64,000 nt of DNA from Vreelandella stevensii S18214. GTDB lineage: Bacteria; Pseudomonadota; Gammaproteobacteria; Pseudomonadales; Halomonadaceae. Positions 63,511 through 64,000 of this stretch are shown here, piece by piece. Under the pieces are notes generated by a model that had not been told where the DNA came from, ran no database searches, and was given only the letters and a program-made list of their open reading frames with translations. The stretch covers positions 1 to 64,000 of the forward strand of contig NZ_AJTS01000039.1 of NCBI RefSeq assembly GCF_000275725.1, given 5' to 3'. Every line of letters begins with the position of its first letter. Within the stretch, counting starts at the first letter, position 1. The position numbers were made by a program, and so were the translations under genes.

Positions 63511-64000
63511 CTATCGTTCAGAGCGCTCACGGCGAGCGTGACAAGATAAATCAGACTGGTCGTCTAGGTCGGTTCTTTGTACAAAACTGCCATCGCCGTT
63601 GCAAGCCGCCATCTCCTCCGTATGGTCAGCCGACGGGGTGTCCTGGGGCTCTGTACGGGGTTCTGTCCGGGACTCTGCTGCTGGCGTGCTCTCCTCCTGG
63701 GGCACCTCGCTGGCCTCTTCCGCTTGGTGAGTCCACCGCCTGAGCTTGCCCGCCAGCTCGCTGGCCATGGGCTTCAACTGCTGCGTGTAGTCGGCATCGT
63801 AATCATCCAACCCGTCACGCACGTTGTAGTTGCCGGTGGCCCACAGTCGGCGCAGGGCACGGCGGCGCAGCGCCGAACTGACCCCCGCCGCCATGAAGGC
63901 ACTGAAGTCGCTGCCAGCGGGCAGGGTATCAGGGTCGGGGAGCGTATCGTCCAGGCTGCCGGGCGCAGGTGCCGGGGGCTCAGCGGGGTCGGCCGGGGCT
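63511..64000 (-). CDS. DUF3306 formate dehydrogenase-associated protein (partial)
   Basis: The frame reads from beyond 64000 to a stop at 63511; only the C-terminal 162 or so residues are in the window. The segment DTLPDPDTLPAGSDFSAFMAAGVSSALRRRALRRLW is the DUF3306 signature, followed by a charged, low-complexity Glu/Pro/Arg-rich tail. These proteins sit beside formate dehydrogenase genes and are thought to aid maturation, though no function is established. The start lies outside the window. Confidence 0.82.
   Translation of the reverse strand, partial: APADPAEPPAPAPGSLDDTLPDPDTLPAGSDFSAFMAAGVSSALRRRALRRLWATGNYNVRDGLDDYDADYTQQLKPMASELAGKLRRWTHQAEEASEVPQEESTPAAESRTEPRTEPQDTPSADHTEEMAACNGDGSFVQRTDLDDQSDLSCHARRERSER

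Overview
The window is high-GC and gene-dense and reads as the chromosome of a halotolerant gammaproteobacterium, most likely Halomonadaceae (Halomonas and relatives). This is inferred from the gene set: a TRAP and several ABC importers, an intact methionine salvage set, a DUF3306-type formate dehydrogenase locus, a highly acidic secreted protein, and enterobacterial/pseudomonad-like housekeeping genes (yejK, rimO, recQ, yjfLMC). No tRNA, rRNA, CRISPR array or prophage was seen.

Layout. 1-8 kb: a 24-residue membrane peptide, a decayed serine-hydrolase fragment, terB-like and yejK genes, a yadGH-type ABC exporter interrupted upstream by a tnpB-only IS200/IS605-like element, ppiC, a class A beta-lactamase-like hydrolase and a DUF1624-type membrane protein. 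8-21 kb: an acidic exported protein, a DHH phosphoesterase, a dctPQM TRAP transporter, a short-chain dehydrogenase, a UgpCBAE-like importer with an intercistronic terminator after its binding-protein gene, and recQ. 20.5-25.4 kb: methionine salvage (mtnA divergent from mtnBCD, then mtnK), with mtnD and mtnK separated by a 192-bp tandem array of hairpin-rich repeats. 25-30 kb: an Aer-like receptor, a membrane diguanylate cyclase, rimO and a yrhK-like gene. 30-38.7 kb: a DeoR-family regulator divergent from an operon encoding an ABC importer, a metallo-beta-lactamase-fold hydrolase and a PNKP-type HAD phosphatase, followed by an MFS carrier with a GlxA-type regulator. 38.8-43.9 kb: an SSS symporter, yjfLMC-like genes and an unrecognised protein.

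44-54 kb: one compact operon encodes a chemosensory system whose parts match the Pseudomonas Wsp surface-sensing pathway (receptor, CheB, CheR-TPR, CheA-REC, two CheW-like proteins and a diguanylate cyclase). The gene order differs, a stand-alone receiver is added, and the cyclase has Hpt-REC-REC-GGDEF architecture. This is the strongest candidate for a variant or undescribed system here. 53.8-64 kb: molybdenum-cofactor genes (moeA, moaB, with DUF1244) and, behind a clear terminator, a formate dehydrogenase locus (TAT-exported catalytic subunit with cysteine rather than selenocysteine, FeS subunit, cytochrome b, TAT peptide, TorD-like chaperone, polyferredoxin-like protein, DUF3306 protein running off the window). 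The cofactor genes and the molybdoenzyme plausibly work together.

Three further signals have clear sequence support: three ACGAAA boxes at exact 21-bp spacing before the DeoR-type gene; a TnpB that keeps its RuvC acidic residues but has lost every zinc-ribbon cysteine; and a perfect 8-bp inverted repeat over the likely promoter of the Wsp-like operon.
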